Source: Aliidiomarina celeris (GTDB lineage Bacteria > Pseudomonadota > Gammaproteobacteria > Enterobacterales > Alteromonadaceae). From it: DNA of 64,000 bases. Shown piece after piece: positions 18,796 to 27,301 of the stretch (positions are counted from its first letter, which is position 1; every line of letters starts with the position of its first letter). The position numbers and the translations under genes were made by a program. The stretch spans positions 186,001 to 250,000 of the forward strand of contig NZ_QMIL01000003.1 of assembly GCF_003316875.1 (NCBI RefSeq). The letters run 5' to 3'. The notes under the pieces are model-generated. The model was given only the letters and a program-made list of their open reading frames with translations. It was not told the origin of the DNA and did not search any database.

Positions 18796-20097
18796 ATGAA
18801 CATTCGCTTACTACTGGCTACGCTAGTACTGTTGTTTTGGGCGCCATGGTTATTCGCCACCGAGCATGTGCGACTCGAAGTCGGCGAAATGTATCAAACA
18901 GAGTTGGCGTCACCCATTGCCGAACTTGTACTTTCGCATGAGCAATCAATATCTACCGAGTGGTCGGAGCAAAGGTTAGTGGTGTTTGCCAATCAACCTG
19001 GCGTTACCGAACTATTTTGGCAAACCGAAACGGGTGAACGTGCATCAATTCAGGTTTTGGTGGTACCGCCTCACCGTAACGTATTGCTCGGTTTCTTAAC
19101 GTTATTTGCCCAAACGAATAGGGTTCACCAAATAGAAAGCAACGCGCAAATTTGGCTGCATGGAACCGTAAGCGCGCAAAGCTACCGCCGTTATCAGGCT
19201 CTCGCTGAGCAATTTTCAGGGCTTAATTTGAGTCAACTCGAAGTTCAGCAGCCACAACAGCAAATGCTAGAACTCGAGGTGAACGTGGTGGAAGTTCGGC
19301 GCCGGTTCTTACGAAATCACGGTTTGTCATGGTCGCCCGCGCTGGCCGGCCCAGCAGTGGGGGTGCTTTCGGACTGGCTTGGCGGCGGAAGCTTTCGCTT
19401 GATGTCAGACTTAAGCTCAGTGTGGCAGCCCGCCGCAGCTGAACTCGCCGACAGTATGAGCGCAGGCACGCGGGGCTACTTGGGTTGGCAAACCAGCCTC
19501 ACGTCTACTCTCCGGTTACTCGAAGAGCGCGGCGAAGCCAATCTGCTCGCGACACCAAAGCTGAGAGTGCTTTCGGGGCAAACAACCGAGTTTTTGGCGG
19601 GAGGCGAAATACCACTTCCACAGGTCAATGCCGACGGGCAAATGCAGGTGGCTTTTCACCCCTATGGTATTCGTGTGCAGGCCACCCCTGAGTATTTAGA
19701 AAACGGCAAAATTCAGGCTCTTATTGAAGCGGAAGTGAGTAGTTTAGACGCGGCGGTGGCTGTACAAGGTATTCCGGGCCTACTCACGCGTAGAAGCGCC
19801 TCTACGGTAACCATTCAAGCTGGAGAAACCTTGGTGTTATCGGGTTTAAAAAGTCGTGAAGCACAATATCAACGCAGCGGTGTGCCAGGTGCAACAGGAA
19901 CGAATAATGGATTGTTTGGCTTTCTCGGAAGCGCTACCGAGCAAGGCAGACAAGAAACCGAAATGATGGTCTTTATTACGCCAAGAGTATTAGCGGAGGA
20001 AAAGCAAAAAGCAGAACAACAACAGCAACGTAGGGAACGTCGTCAAGAGCAATTAAGAAAGGCTCCATGCCGCGGTGTGTCGGTGTCGGTGAGTTAA
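18796..20097 (+). CDS. cpaC: Tad secretin RcpA/CpaC
   Basis: Outer-membrane secretin channel of the Tad pilus. From the ATG at 18796, preceded by AAAGGA, the product is 433 residues with a signal peptide (MNIRLLLATLVLLFWAPWLFA). It has an N-terminal CpaC-type domain (VGEMYQTELASPIAELVLS) and a C-terminal secretin core (EANLLATPKLRVLSGQTTEFLAGGEIPLP near residue 265; ETEMMVFITPRVL near 395). An upstream in-frame ATG at 18706 lies inside cpaB and is rejected. The last 30 residues are glutamine- and arginine-rich. Confidence 0.85.
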   Translation: MNIRLLLATLVLLFWAPWLFATEHVRLEVGEMYQTELASPIAELVLSHEQSISTEWSEQRLVVFANQPGVTELFWQTETGERASIQVLVVPPHRNVLLGFLTLFAQTNRVHQIESNAQIWLHGTVSAQSYRRYQALAEQFSGLNLSQLEVQQPQQQMLELEVNVVEVRRRFLRNHGLSWSPALAGPAVGVLSDWLGGGSFRLMSDLSSVWQPAAAELADSMSAGTRGYLGWQTSLTSTLRLLEERGEANLLATPKLRVLSGQTTEFLAGGEIPLPQVNADGQMQVAFHPYGIRVQATPEYLENGKIQALIEAEVSSLDAAVAVQGIPGLLTRRSASTVTIQAGETLVLSGLKSREAQYQRSGVPGATGTNNGLFGFLGSATEQGRQETEMMVFITPRVLAEEKQKAEQQQQRRERRQEQLRKAPCRGVSVSVS

Positions 20098-20110
20098 AGG
20101 AGGAAAGAAC

Positions 20111-21379
20111 ATGGATGTTTATCAACAGCTGAAATCTTCAGCACTGACAGCGCTCGATTTGCACCGTGCGCAAATTGATAATTATTCCGACCAGCAAGTT
20201 CGGAGTTTAGTGGGCGAAGCGATGATGCGGTCGGCAGCTGAGCTAGGTGTTCAAGAGCAAGCACTGCCGTTGGTGGAAACAGTACTCGACGACTTACTAG
20301 GGCTTGGTCCATTAGAGCCGTTGCTGCGCGACTCTGCGGTAAGCGAAATTATGGTGAATCGGTTTGATCAAATTTTTGTCGAACGCGCCGGCCAGCTCCG
20401 CAAGAGTGATTTACAGTTTCAAAACGAGGCGAGTGTAAAGCGAGCTATTGAACGCATTGTTACGCCATTGGGGCGGCGCATCGATGAAAGCTCGCCGATG
20501 GTTGATGCCCGCTTGCTGTGTGGCTCGCGTGTAAATGCGGTCATTCCGCCGCTAGCACTCGACGGTAGCTGCATTACCATTCGCAAGTTCAGTAGCCAAC
20601 GGCTCTATTTGCAGAACCTGATAGAAATGGGAAGTTGTACCGAAGGTATGGCGGGGTTTCTGCAACTCGCCGTAAGGCTGCGCATGAATATTGTGATCAG
20701 TGGTGGCACCGGCAGTGGTAAAACCACGCTGTTGAACATTCTTGCCGACTCTATTACCGAGCACGAACGTGTAATCACTATTGAAGATGCTGCGGAGCTA
20801 AACATTCCGCAATCGAACCAGGTACGTTTAGAAGCTCGCCCAGCGAACCAAGAGGGAGAAGGGCAGGTGAGTATTCGCCAATTGGTGATAAATGCCCTAC
20901 GCATGCGGCCCGATCGAATTATAGTGGGTGAGTGCCGCAGTGGGGAAAGCCTCGATATGTTGCAAGCCATGAACACGGGTCACTCAGGGTCGATGACAAC
21001 CTTGCATGCGAACAAGCCTCGCGACGCCGTACGCCGTTTGGAAACCATGGTACTCATGGCGGGTATGGAGCTGCCGTTACTGGCTATTCGCCAACAAATT
21101 GTAAGTGCGGTGAATATTATTGTGCAGGTGAACCGAACCCTCGGTGGCAAGCGCAGAATTACGTCGATTACAGAAATACAGGGGCTGGAGGGCGACGTGG
21201 TGCAGTTGGCTGAACTTTGGTGCTGGAATGAGTCGCGTCAACAGCATGTTGCGACCGGCGAAATTCCGAAATTTGCGGAGCAACTCAATAGCGAAGACAA
21301 AGCGAGCGTACTGTCTGTGTGCGTGGCTGATAATGAATTAACCTGCTTGAGTGAGCACATGTTTGGAGCCAACCTATGA
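20111..21379 (+). CDS. tadA: Tad secretion ATPase TadA/CpaF
   Basis: Cytoplasmic hexameric ATPase that powers Tad pilus assembly. The 422-residue product has the TadA N-terminal part (LLGLGPLEPLLRDSAVSEIMVN near residue 65), Walker A in GGTGSGKTTLLNIL near 200, the Asp box ITIEDAAEL, Walker B region DRIIVGEC near 275, and a His box near TGHSGSMTTLHAN. GGAGG precedes the ATG. The stop overlaps tadB (ATGA). Confidence 0.92.
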   Translation: MDVYQQLKSSALTALDLHRAQIDNYSDQQVRSLVGEAMMRSAAELGVQEQALPLVETVLDDLLGLGPLEPLLRDSAVSEIMVNRFDQIFVERAGQLRKSDLQFQNEASVKRAIERIVTPLGRRIDESSPMVDARLLCGSRVNAVIPPLALDGSCITIRKFSSQRLYLQNLIEMGSCTEGMAGFLQLAVRLRMNIVISGGTGSGKTTLLNILADSITEHERVITIEDAAELNIPQSNQVRLEARPANQEGEGQVSIRQLVINALRMRPDRIIVGECRSGESLDMLQAMNTGHSGSMTTLHANKPRDAVRRLETMVLMAGMELPLLAIRQQIVSAVNIIVQVNRTLGGKRRITSITEIQGLEGDVVQLAELWCWNESRQQHVATGEIPKFAEQLNSEDKASVLSVCVADNELTCLSEHMFGANL

Positions 21380-22233
21380 GCTTGGCTGTTATTGCATTTT
21401 TATTGTTATGGGCGGCCATTACTGCAATTACCGCAGCGTTGTATAAATTAGCTAGCAGCGCGGTAGCGGACGCGGAAAAGAATTACGAAATACGCTTACA
21501 ACGTGGACTTACAGCGCTTTTTCTCTTTGTCCCGGTTCGTAATCTCATTCGCCTTTGGTTAATGAGCGTGGCTGGTTTGGCGCTCGTGATGTGGTGGGTA
21601 AAGCTGCATATTGTGGTGTCATTGCTAGCGCTCGCTGTGCTTTTGGCAGGCCCACCTATCGCTTACCGCTGGTTGTTAAAGCGCCGCGCGGAGCAGTTTG
21701 TCGAGCAACTTCCCGACGTATGCTTGTTTATTGCCAACACGCTGAGAACCGGCGGAACCTTACCCACAGCCTTGCAATTTATTCGCGCGAATACCACGGG
21801 GGCGGTTGCGCAAGAGTTTAGCTTAATGCTGCGTCAACTGCGGTTAGGCGAGTCTATTCCTGATGTATTTAATGGGTTGTATCAGCGCATGCCGAGCGAA
21901 GAGCTGGAGCGTGTTATTCAAGCTTTATTGCTGGGTCGCGAGTCGGGAGGCCAACAGGCGGTATTAATGGAAAAAATAGGCAAAAGCTTGCGTATTAAAG
22001 CGCAGTTGGTGCAGCGGGTGCGAAGCTTATCGGCACAGGGGCGTATGCAGGGGCATGTAATGACAGCCTTACCCATATTTTTAGGCTCGGTGCTGTGGTT
22101 TATCGAGCCGCAGGCCATGCGGGCACTCTTCGACTCCGCGTTGGGGTGGATACTCACGGGTATTATGGCCTTTCTCTTAGGCAGTGGCCATTTTCTTATT
22201 CAAAAGATGATCAACGTGGAGGTGCCGCTCTAA
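21376..22233 (+). CDS. tadB: Tad inner-membrane platform protein TadB
   Basis: 285 residues with membrane segments near the N-terminus (about 3-22 and 55-85) and C-terminus (about 225-275), flanking the T2SSF/GspF-like cytoplasmic domain (FVEQLPDVCLFIANTLRTGG near residue 115; LVQRVRSLSAQGRMQGHVM near 210). It pairs with TadC as the inner-membrane platform on which TadA acts. Overlaps tadA by ATGA and tadC by TAATG. Confidence 0.85.
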   Translation: MSLAVIAFLLLWAAITAITAALYKLASSAVADAEKNYEIRLQRGLTALFLFVPVRNLIRLWLMSVAGLALVMWWVKLHIVVSLLALAVLLAGPPIAYRWLLKRRAEQFVEQLPDVCLFIANTLRTGGTLPTALQFIRANTTGAVAQEFSLMLRQLRLGESIPDVFNGLYQRMPSEELERVIQALLLGRESGGQQAVLMEKIGKSLRIKAQLVQRVRSLSAQGRMQGHVMTALPIFLGSVLWFIEPQAMRALFDSALGWILTGIMAFLLGSGHFLIQKMINVEVPL

Positions 22234-23030
22234 TGTTAGTGCTGTTAGTTGCTTTGGTTGTTGTGTATACCAGCCTCAGTGCTTTTGTTGTTCTGCTCTA
22301 TCGGCGTCGAGCTAGGCTTATGCGTGGCTGGCAGCTCAGTGCTGAATGGCTCTGGCTGCGGCTCCCTAAAGGATTGCAGCACGCTTTAGCACAACCTTTT
22401 CTACTTGCTGGCTTACAAATGAACAGTATTCACGGGTGGTTACTTCGAACCATGTGCGTTTTGCTGCTGTTAACCTTTAGCCTCTTATTAGGTGCACCTG
22501 TTGTGGTGCAAGCTGCGCTACTTTTACTCTTATTTGCTTGTTTACGGCCACTTTTGGTCGCGGGAAAACAAGCAAAAATTAGGCAGCAGCAGGCGGTTTA
22601 CGGGCTACCGATCATTATGGACGCGTTGGCATTGCTGTTGGCCACAGGCGTGCCCTTAATGACCGCCCTACAAAAGGGCTTGGGCCAGCGACAGAACCCG
22701 CTGTACAGTGAGTTACGCAATGTTTTATATCAAGTACGCACGGGCGTGTCGTTTCAAGACGCGCTAACGAACCTTTGTGAGCGTTTACCGCGAGCGGAAA
22801 TACGCTCATTTGCTAACTTGCTGTTACAAGCGAGCCAACAGGGTAACAGTTTGGTGGCGTTGTTGGAGCAACAAGCGGCTGTGCGGCGTGAACTCACCGC
22901 TGCTGCGGTAGAAAAGCAAGCGCAGGAAACACCGGTGCGCATGCTGGGGCCTTTGGCCTTATTTATTTTCCCTGCCACCATTATTCCATTTATTGGGGTA
23001 ATTGCGGCAAAAGTAATGTACCAAGTGTAA
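22233..23030 (+). CDS. tadC: Tad inner-membrane platform protein TadC
   Basis: 265 residues from the ATG that overlaps the tadB stop; the open frame extends further upstream inside tadB and is not used. Hydrophobic segments lie near 1-22, 75-115 and 240-262. Between them is a GspF-like domain with GLPIIMDALALLLATGVPLMTAL near residue 127 and SFANLLLQASQQGNSLVALL near 190. Partner of TadB. Confidence 0.83.
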   Translation: MLVLLVALVVVYTSLSAFVVLLYRRRARLMRGWQLSAEWLWLRLPKGLQHALAQPFLLAGLQMNSIHGWLLRTMCVLLLLTFSLLLGAPVVVQAALLLLLFACLRPLLVAGKQAKIRQQQAVYGLPIIMDALALLLATGVPLMTALQKGLGQRQNPLYSELRNVLYQVRTGVSFQDALTNLCERLPRAEIRSFANLLLQASQQGNSLVALLEQQAAVRRELTAAAVEKQAQETPVRMLGPLALFIFPATIIPFIGVIAAKVMYQV

Positions 23031-23461
23031 TGCGCGCAACAGTTTTTCTCACACGAGGAGAGCGTTCAACAGCGTTTACTGTGTTGCTGTGTTTTACCTT
23101 TTTTCGGCGATTATTCGGCTGGTGGGGAAAACCAAAAGGAAATTGTGCGGGGGTATGGCTACGCCCTTGTCGTTGTGTGCAAACCTTCGCTATGCCGGAG
23201 CCTATCGACTTACTGTGGTTGAACACGAGCGGCGAAGTTGTGCGCATTGATTGGGCGGTAGGGCCAAATCAAATTCGCCGCTGTGCGCAAGCGAGTAGTG
23301 TACTAGAACTCACTCAGGGCTGGGAGCAGGCATTGGGTTGGAGCAACAAGTACCAAATTAACAAACAACAAAAGGACAAAAACCATGAAAGGGATCTTCA
23401 AGTTAGCTGGGCTCACGTTAATCGTACTCACGAGCCTGAGCGGCACAACCGGTTGCGCTAG
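23030..23461 (+). CDS. DUF192-like protein in the Tad operon
   Basis: 143 residues from an ATG overlapping the tadC stop. The middle (WLRPCRCVQTFAMPEPIDLL...VRIDWAVGPNQIRRCAQASSVLELTQGWEQALGW, residues about 43-104) follows the DUF192 pattern by eye. The function of DUF192 proteins is not settled; they recur near Tad loci. The last 25 codons overlap the start of the next gene by 77 bases, unlike the 1-8 base overlaps elsewhere in the operon. The original stop may have been lost through mutation. Confidence 0.6.
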   Translation: MRATVFLTRGERSTAFTVLLCFTFFRRLFGWWGKPKGNCAGVWLRPCRCVQTFAMPEPIDLLWLNTSGEVVRIDWAVGPNQIRRCAQASSVLELTQGWEQALGWSNKYQINKQQKDKNHERDLQVSWAHVNRTHEPERHNRLR

Positions 23462-23828
23462 TACTGCGTTCACCGATAACGCAACGCCGAGCGCTAATGA
23501 ACAAGTAATTCAAGCAGCCTATCAAGCGGGCGACTTGGTATTGAGTGAGCGCCTGTTGCGTGCCGAGCTCAAAAGAAACCCGAACGACAGTGCGTACTGG
23601 CGTTTACTGGGTCAAGTTATGCTGCGTTTGAATGATACGAAAGCCGCAGAATTTGCTTTTTTACGAGCCCTTGAAGGTGATCCAGAATCGGTTGCCGCTT
23701 GGCATCAACTTGGTGTGAGCTATTTGCGTTTAGCCACGGAAGCATTCATTGAAGTAGAGGTGCGGCAAGGGGAAGGTGAGCTCCCGGTTTTGCAATGGTT
23801 AATGGAACTGCAAGCTGAACGCTTATGA
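23385..23828 (+). CDS. tadD: TadD-like TPR lipoprotein
   Basis: 147 residues with a type II signal peptide (MKGIFKLAGLTLIVLTSLSG, lipobox TTGC) and then two tetratricopeptide-like repeats (DSAYWRLLGQVMLRLNDTKAAEFAFLRAL near residue 68; AAWHQLGVSYLRL near 105). TadD lipoproteins act as pilotins or assembly factors for the secretin. AAAGGAC precedes the ATG. Stop overlaps the next start (ATGA). Shorter than typical TadD. Confidence 0.72.
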   Translation: MKGIFKLAGLTLIVLTSLSGTTGCASTAFTDNATPSANEQVIQAAYQAGDLVLSERLLRAELKRNPNDSAYWRLLGQVMLRLNDTKAAEFAFLRALEGDPESVAAWHQLGVSYLRLATEAFIEVEVRQGEGELPVLQWLMELQAERL

Positions 23829-25303
23829 AACGCAGAGTAAATAAAGGGTTCGCGCTAATCTCGCTGATCTTTGTATTTCTGGGTGTGCTTGCCGTAATGG
23901 CCGTTCAGTTGCGGGTATGGGTGGAAGCTGATCGCAAACTTAGGCTAGAGCAGTGGCAATTTAAAAGCCATGAGCTGCGTATGGAATTGTTTCAGCTATG
24001 GCTCGAAAAGCCAGCTCCATTAACCGATGCACAATGGCGAATAAGCGCGCCGGTATCGGCATGGATAAACACGCAACAGCAGCAGGGATTAACGGTTCGG
24101 GTTGAAGACTCGCCGGTCGCCCTTATTGTGGTAACTCATAACGAGAATTTAGCCGCAGAGCTCGCACCGCGGTTGGTGTTGGCACAAGCTCGTGCGGGCG
24201 ACATTTACTTGCCATTGCCAGAGCAAACGCCACATGACAGTTCCCGTTGGATTGAGCGAGAAGGGGCTGAGCCTGCAGGCATGCAAACACACTTGAGCAT
24301 GGAGAATAACGCTATTCAAACGATAGACAGCGTTGATGCGGTCACTGCAGCCTTCCAACTTTTAGGCGCTGCCAACGGGCAAGCCCAGCATGCTGAGAGT
24401 GCCCACACCAGCGCTGACGCACTGCAAACCGAAAATCTACAAGCGTATAACTTAACAGGTGCCGCGGCGTCAGGCACCGAGTGGCAGAGCACGCAAGTAC
24501 ACAGCCAAAGCCTGTTAGGAGCAAAGGGAGATTTTAGCCATGTGGCAGCGACGCGAATTGAGAGCGAGTCGGTAGCAAGCTTAAACTTTATAACAGAGCA
24601 ACTGACGAGCGAGCAGGTTGTGGTGCATCAGCCGGTGATTCTTTCAACTGCGAACAGTGATTACTTTACGGAAACGCAGCAGCGACTGAACACCTTAGAT
24701 GCTCAAATTAGCCATTGCATTGAAGTGTCGCAATGGTGTTTAGCGCCGCAATGGCCGCAAGTTAACGCAGCGCAGTGCATAGGCTGCGAGCAAGCTCAGT
24801 ACCAAGCGGATTTTACCGCGACGTTGCAGTTTGATATTAGCGATTGTTTGCACGGCTGTAGTTTGCACTTAACTGTTGAACCTAGCCTACCGATAAGTTG
24901 CGATCGAAATGAGGTGCCAGCGCATCAAAGTGCGAGGGTTACCTGTGTTGTAACGGCTACCCTTGCGGAGGGTGAAGAACGTAAAGTGCAGGTGGCATTG
25001 CGGGCAACAAGTATGAAAGACACCCAATTTAATACTCAACGAGTTATGCAGTTAGACTGGCATCGGTATTTGAGCCGTTGTGAGAGTTTTTCGCAAATGG
25101 TTCCTATACTCGACGCGGTTCCCTACAGCGAATTTCGAATAGAAGTACCCAGTGCTGGGGTAGGTGAAACAGTAACAGACTTATTTCATCAAAACGGCTG
25201 CAATATGAGCCGACCCACATCGGTAATGAGTTGCTCGTACAGTGCGCATTGCAATAATGAAGCGCAATGGCAACAGGTGCGTATGGGGTGTGCATGCAGC
25301 TAG
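23825..25303 (+). CDS. Large cysteine-containing pseudopilin-like Tad protein
   Basis: 492 residues. The N-terminus (NKGFALISLIFVFLGVLAVMAVQLRVW) has a glycine followed by a hydrophobic helix as in pseudopilins, though the usual +5 glutamate is absent. The large exported domain has many cysteines in its last 200 residues (for example SHCIEVSQWC, CIGCEQ, DCLHGCSLHL and the final CACS), suggesting disulfides. No family recognised. As the last gene of the operon it could encode a pilus-tip or adhesin-like subunit; this is inference from position and layout only. Confidence 0.55.
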   Translation: MKRRVNKGFALISLIFVFLGVLAVMAVQLRVWVEADRKLRLEQWQFKSHELRMELFQLWLEKPAPLTDAQWRISAPVSAWINTQQQQGLTVRVEDSPVALIVVTHNENLAAELAPRLVLAQARAGDIYLPLPEQTPHDSSRWIEREGAEPAGMQTHLSMENNAIQTIDSVDAVTAAFQLLGAANGQAQHAESAHTSADALQTENLQAYNLTGAAASGTEWQSTQVHSQSLLGAKGDFSHVAATRIESESVASLNFITEQLTSEQVVVHQPVILSTANSDYFTETQQRLNTLDAQISHCIEVSQWCLAPQWPQVNAAQCIGCEQAQYQADFTATLQFDISDCLHGCSLHLTVEPSLPISCDRNEVPAHQSARVTCVVTATLAEGEERKVQVALRATSMKDTQFNTQRVMQLDWHRYLSRCESFSQMVPILDAVPYSEFRIEVPSAGVGETVTDLFHQNGCNMSRPTSVMSCSYSAHCNNEAQWQQVRMGCACS

Positions 25304-25327
25304 CGCGGATTTACCGCGCTTTATTTT
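25302..25327 (+). terminator. Intrinsic terminator of the Tad operon
   Basis: The arms AGCGCGG and CCGCGCT, a 5-base loop and a following TTATTTT lie directly after the last Tad gene, overlapping its stop codon. No promoter is obvious inside the operon, so this probably closes a single long transcript from 15301. Confidence 0.75.
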
Positions 25328-25355
25328 ACCAGACTGTATGTTACCGAGCTGTGTG

Positions 25356-25829
25356 TTACCGAACCTTGTGTTTTAAAGTGCGCTCTTTTTCTCGGGCCCA
25401 GTCGCGGTCTTTTACGGTGTCGCGCTTGTCGTGGGCCTTTTTACCTTTGGCGAGGTAAACTTCAACTTTAACCCAGCACTTTTTCCAGTACATGGCAGTG
25501 GCGACCATGGCGTAGCCTTCGCGCTCAGTTTTACCAATTAAGGTATTAATTTCGCGCTTTTTTAACAGCAGTTTACGGGTGCGCTCAGGATCGCACACAA
25601 CATGAGAAGAGGCAGAGTGGAGCGGTTGAATTGTAGCGCCGATCAGGAACGCCTCGCCGTTGCGCACAATTACATAACTGTCCGCAATATTCACTTTACC
25701 GTTACGAATACTTTTAACTTCCCACCCTTGTAATTCTATGCCCGCTTCGAACTTGTCTTCGAGAAAATATTCATGGCGAGCCTTTTTGTTCAAGGCAATG
25801 GTACTACTTGGAGTTTTTTTCTTTGTCAT
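25356..25829 (-). CDS. smpB: SsrA-binding protein
   Basis: 157 residues; binds tmRNA and delivers it to stalled ribosomes for trans-translation. Family sequence is clear: [34 protein letters not shown] near residue 35, and a basic tail with [20 protein letters not shown]. It is divergent from ratA-rnfH, a conserved gammaproteobacterial arrangement. I found no tmRNA gene next to it in this window. Confidence 0.96.
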   Translation of the reverse strand: MTKKKTPSSTIALNKKARHEYFLEDKFEAGIELQGWEVKSIRNGKVNIADSYVIVRNGEAFLIGATIQPLHSASSHVVCDPERTRKLLLKKREINTLIGKTEREGYAMVATAMYWKKCWVKVEVYLAKGKKAHDKRDTVKDRDWAREKERTLKHKVR

Positions 25830-26000
25830 GGCGCTATTATACCGAGTCTAGCGCGCTAGAAAAGGAAAAAGAATTATTGCATTCGGGTATTATTGGGGTA
25901 GGCACTTGCCCTGAGTAGCGTTAAAATGATGGTTTGCTTTTGATGCTCTGCACCTGCGACATAGGTGCAAAATGGCGAACACCATGAGGAAGTAGTGATC

Positions 26001-26441
26001 ATGCCGAAGGTTGAGCGCAGCGCTCTGGTACCCTATAGCGATCAACAAATGTTCGATTTAGTGAATGATGTTGCCAGTTACCCCGAATTTGTGCCCGGTT
26101 GTGCGGCGGCGCGCATTATTCACCAATCTGCGGACGAAATTGTTGCGGAGTTAGCCATCAGCAAAGCCGGAATGCGGCATACTTTTGCAACGAAAAACCA
26201 GCTGCAAGCACCTCATGCAATTCAAATGGAGTTAGCACAGGGTCCCTTTAAGTCGCTCAGCGGTGGGTGGGAATTTAAGCCGCTTGCTGAGAATGCCTGT
26301 AAAGTAACCTTAAAACTCGATTTCGAATTTTCCAGTAAGCTTCTACATTTTGCCTTCTCGAAAGTGTTTAATGAGGTTACCTCGCGCATGGTCGACTCTT
26401 TTGCCCAGCGTGCCCGACAAGTGTATGGTTCCACTTCATGA
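26001..26441 (+). CDS. ratA: Ribosome association toxin/coenzyme Q-binding START-like protein RatA
   Basis: 146 residues from the ATG at 26001, where MPKVERSALVPYSDQQMFDLV matches the family start; GAGGAAG lies ten bases upstream. The frame is open to 25965, but that adds twelve unconserved residues. RatA is a polyketide cyclase/START-fold protein; in Escherichia coli it inhibits 70S formation, and homologues (Coq10) bind ubiquinone. It overlaps rnfH (ATGA) and is divergent from smpB. Confidence 0.9.
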   Translation: MPKVERSALVPYSDQQMFDLVNDVASYPEFVPGCAAARIIHQSADEIVAELAISKAGMRHTFATKNQLQAPHAIQMELAQGPFKSLSGGWEFKPLAENACKVTLKLDFEFSSKLLHFAFSKVFNEVTSRMVDSFAQRARQVYGSTS

Positions 26442-26809
26442 ATGAATTTATCAGTATTGAGGTGGTGTATGGCACCCCCGAGCGGCAAATGATTTTAAAT
26501 ATATCGGTTCCACCCGGCACTACAGTCGAGCAGGCTATCGCATTGTCGCGTATGAAAGACTATTTTCCCAATATGGTGGTAGAGCCAAGCCGAGTTGGCA
26601 TTTGGAATAAAACCTGTAAGCTCAGCGACATCGTGAAAGAATACGATCGCGTTGAAATTTATCGTCCACTTATTGCTGATCCGAAAGAAGCGCGCCGGCG
26701 CCGTGCCGAGCAAGCGAAAGAAGAAGGGCGGGCCGACCCGGTTACGGGTGGGCGAGTAGACAAACAAAGGCAGACCAAGCAGCGTGACCTGAAGGCAGAG
26801 CAAGAATGA
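26438..26809 (+). CDS. rnfH: RnfH-family ubiquitin-like protein (RatB)
   Basis: 123 residues of the RnfH family: ISIEVVYGTPERQMILNISVPPGTTVEQAI, then VGIWNK and DRVEIYRPLIADPKEARRRRA near residue 70. It has a small beta-grasp fold; the function is unsettled, and it is co-transcribed with ratA in most gammaproteobacteria. The C-terminal 35 residues are highly charged. Stop overlaps the sixA start (ATGA). Confidence 0.9.
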   Translation: MNEFISIEVVYGTPERQMILNISVPPGTTVEQAIALSRMKDYFPNMVVEPSRVGIWNKTCKLSDIVKEYDRVEIYRPLIADPKEARRRRAEQAKEEGRADPVTGGRVDKQRQTKQRDLKAEQE

Positions 26810-27288
26810 AACTATATATAATGCGGCATGGTGAAGCTGTTGCACCTTCCGTAGGCATGGGTAAAGTGGGTGCCGACGCAGAACGCGAGCTTACCGCTGT
26901 AGGGCATGCAGAAGCAGAAGACGCGACGCAGTGGTTGAAAGCGCAGCACCGCACAATTGACCTTGCGTTGGTAAGCCCCTACGTGCGGGCGCAACAAACC
27001 TTCCAGCATGTTGCAGACTCTATTCACATTGAGGTAACGGAAACTTCGAGTGAAATAACGCCGGACAGCGACCCAGAATTATTTGCTGGCGCATTGCTGG
27101 CGCGCTTACAAGTAGAGCCGGCTGAAACCGTATTAATCGTTTCGCACATGCCGTTTGTGTGTTACTTGGTGAATTATCTCGACACGGCTATTGAACCTCC
27201 GCTGTTTCCAACGGCTGGTATTGCTTCCTTAGAAGTAGAGCCACTTGCCATGTTAGGAAAACTGAAAGCGTTTTATATTCAGAATTAG
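26806..27288 (+). CDS. sixA: Phosphohistidine phosphatase SixA
   Basis: 160 residues; histidine phosphatase with the RHG motif at the N-terminus (MKLYIMRHGEAVAPS, H8), LVSPYVRAQQT near residue 62 and the second catalytic histidine in VLIVSHMPFV near 112. SixA removes phosphate from histidine phosphotransfer proteins in phosphorelays or the nitrogen PTS. The start overlaps the rnfH stop. Confidence 0.9.
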   Translation: MKLYIMRHGEAVAPSVGMGKVGADAERELTAVGHAEAEDATQWLKAQHRTIDLALVSPYVRAQQTFQHVADSIHIEVTETSSEITPDSDPELFAGALLARLQVEPAETVLIVSHMPFVCYLVNYLDTAIEPPLFPTAGIASLEVEPLAMLGKLKAFYIQN

Positions 27289-27301
27289 GAACCGAACGCA
27301 C

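Noticed and set aside
25304-25355. Possible tmRNA (ssrA) gene next to smpB
   Set aside because: The gap is only about 50 bases and contains a terminator and approximate repeats of TGTNTGTTACCGA; no tRNA-like ends or tag frame.
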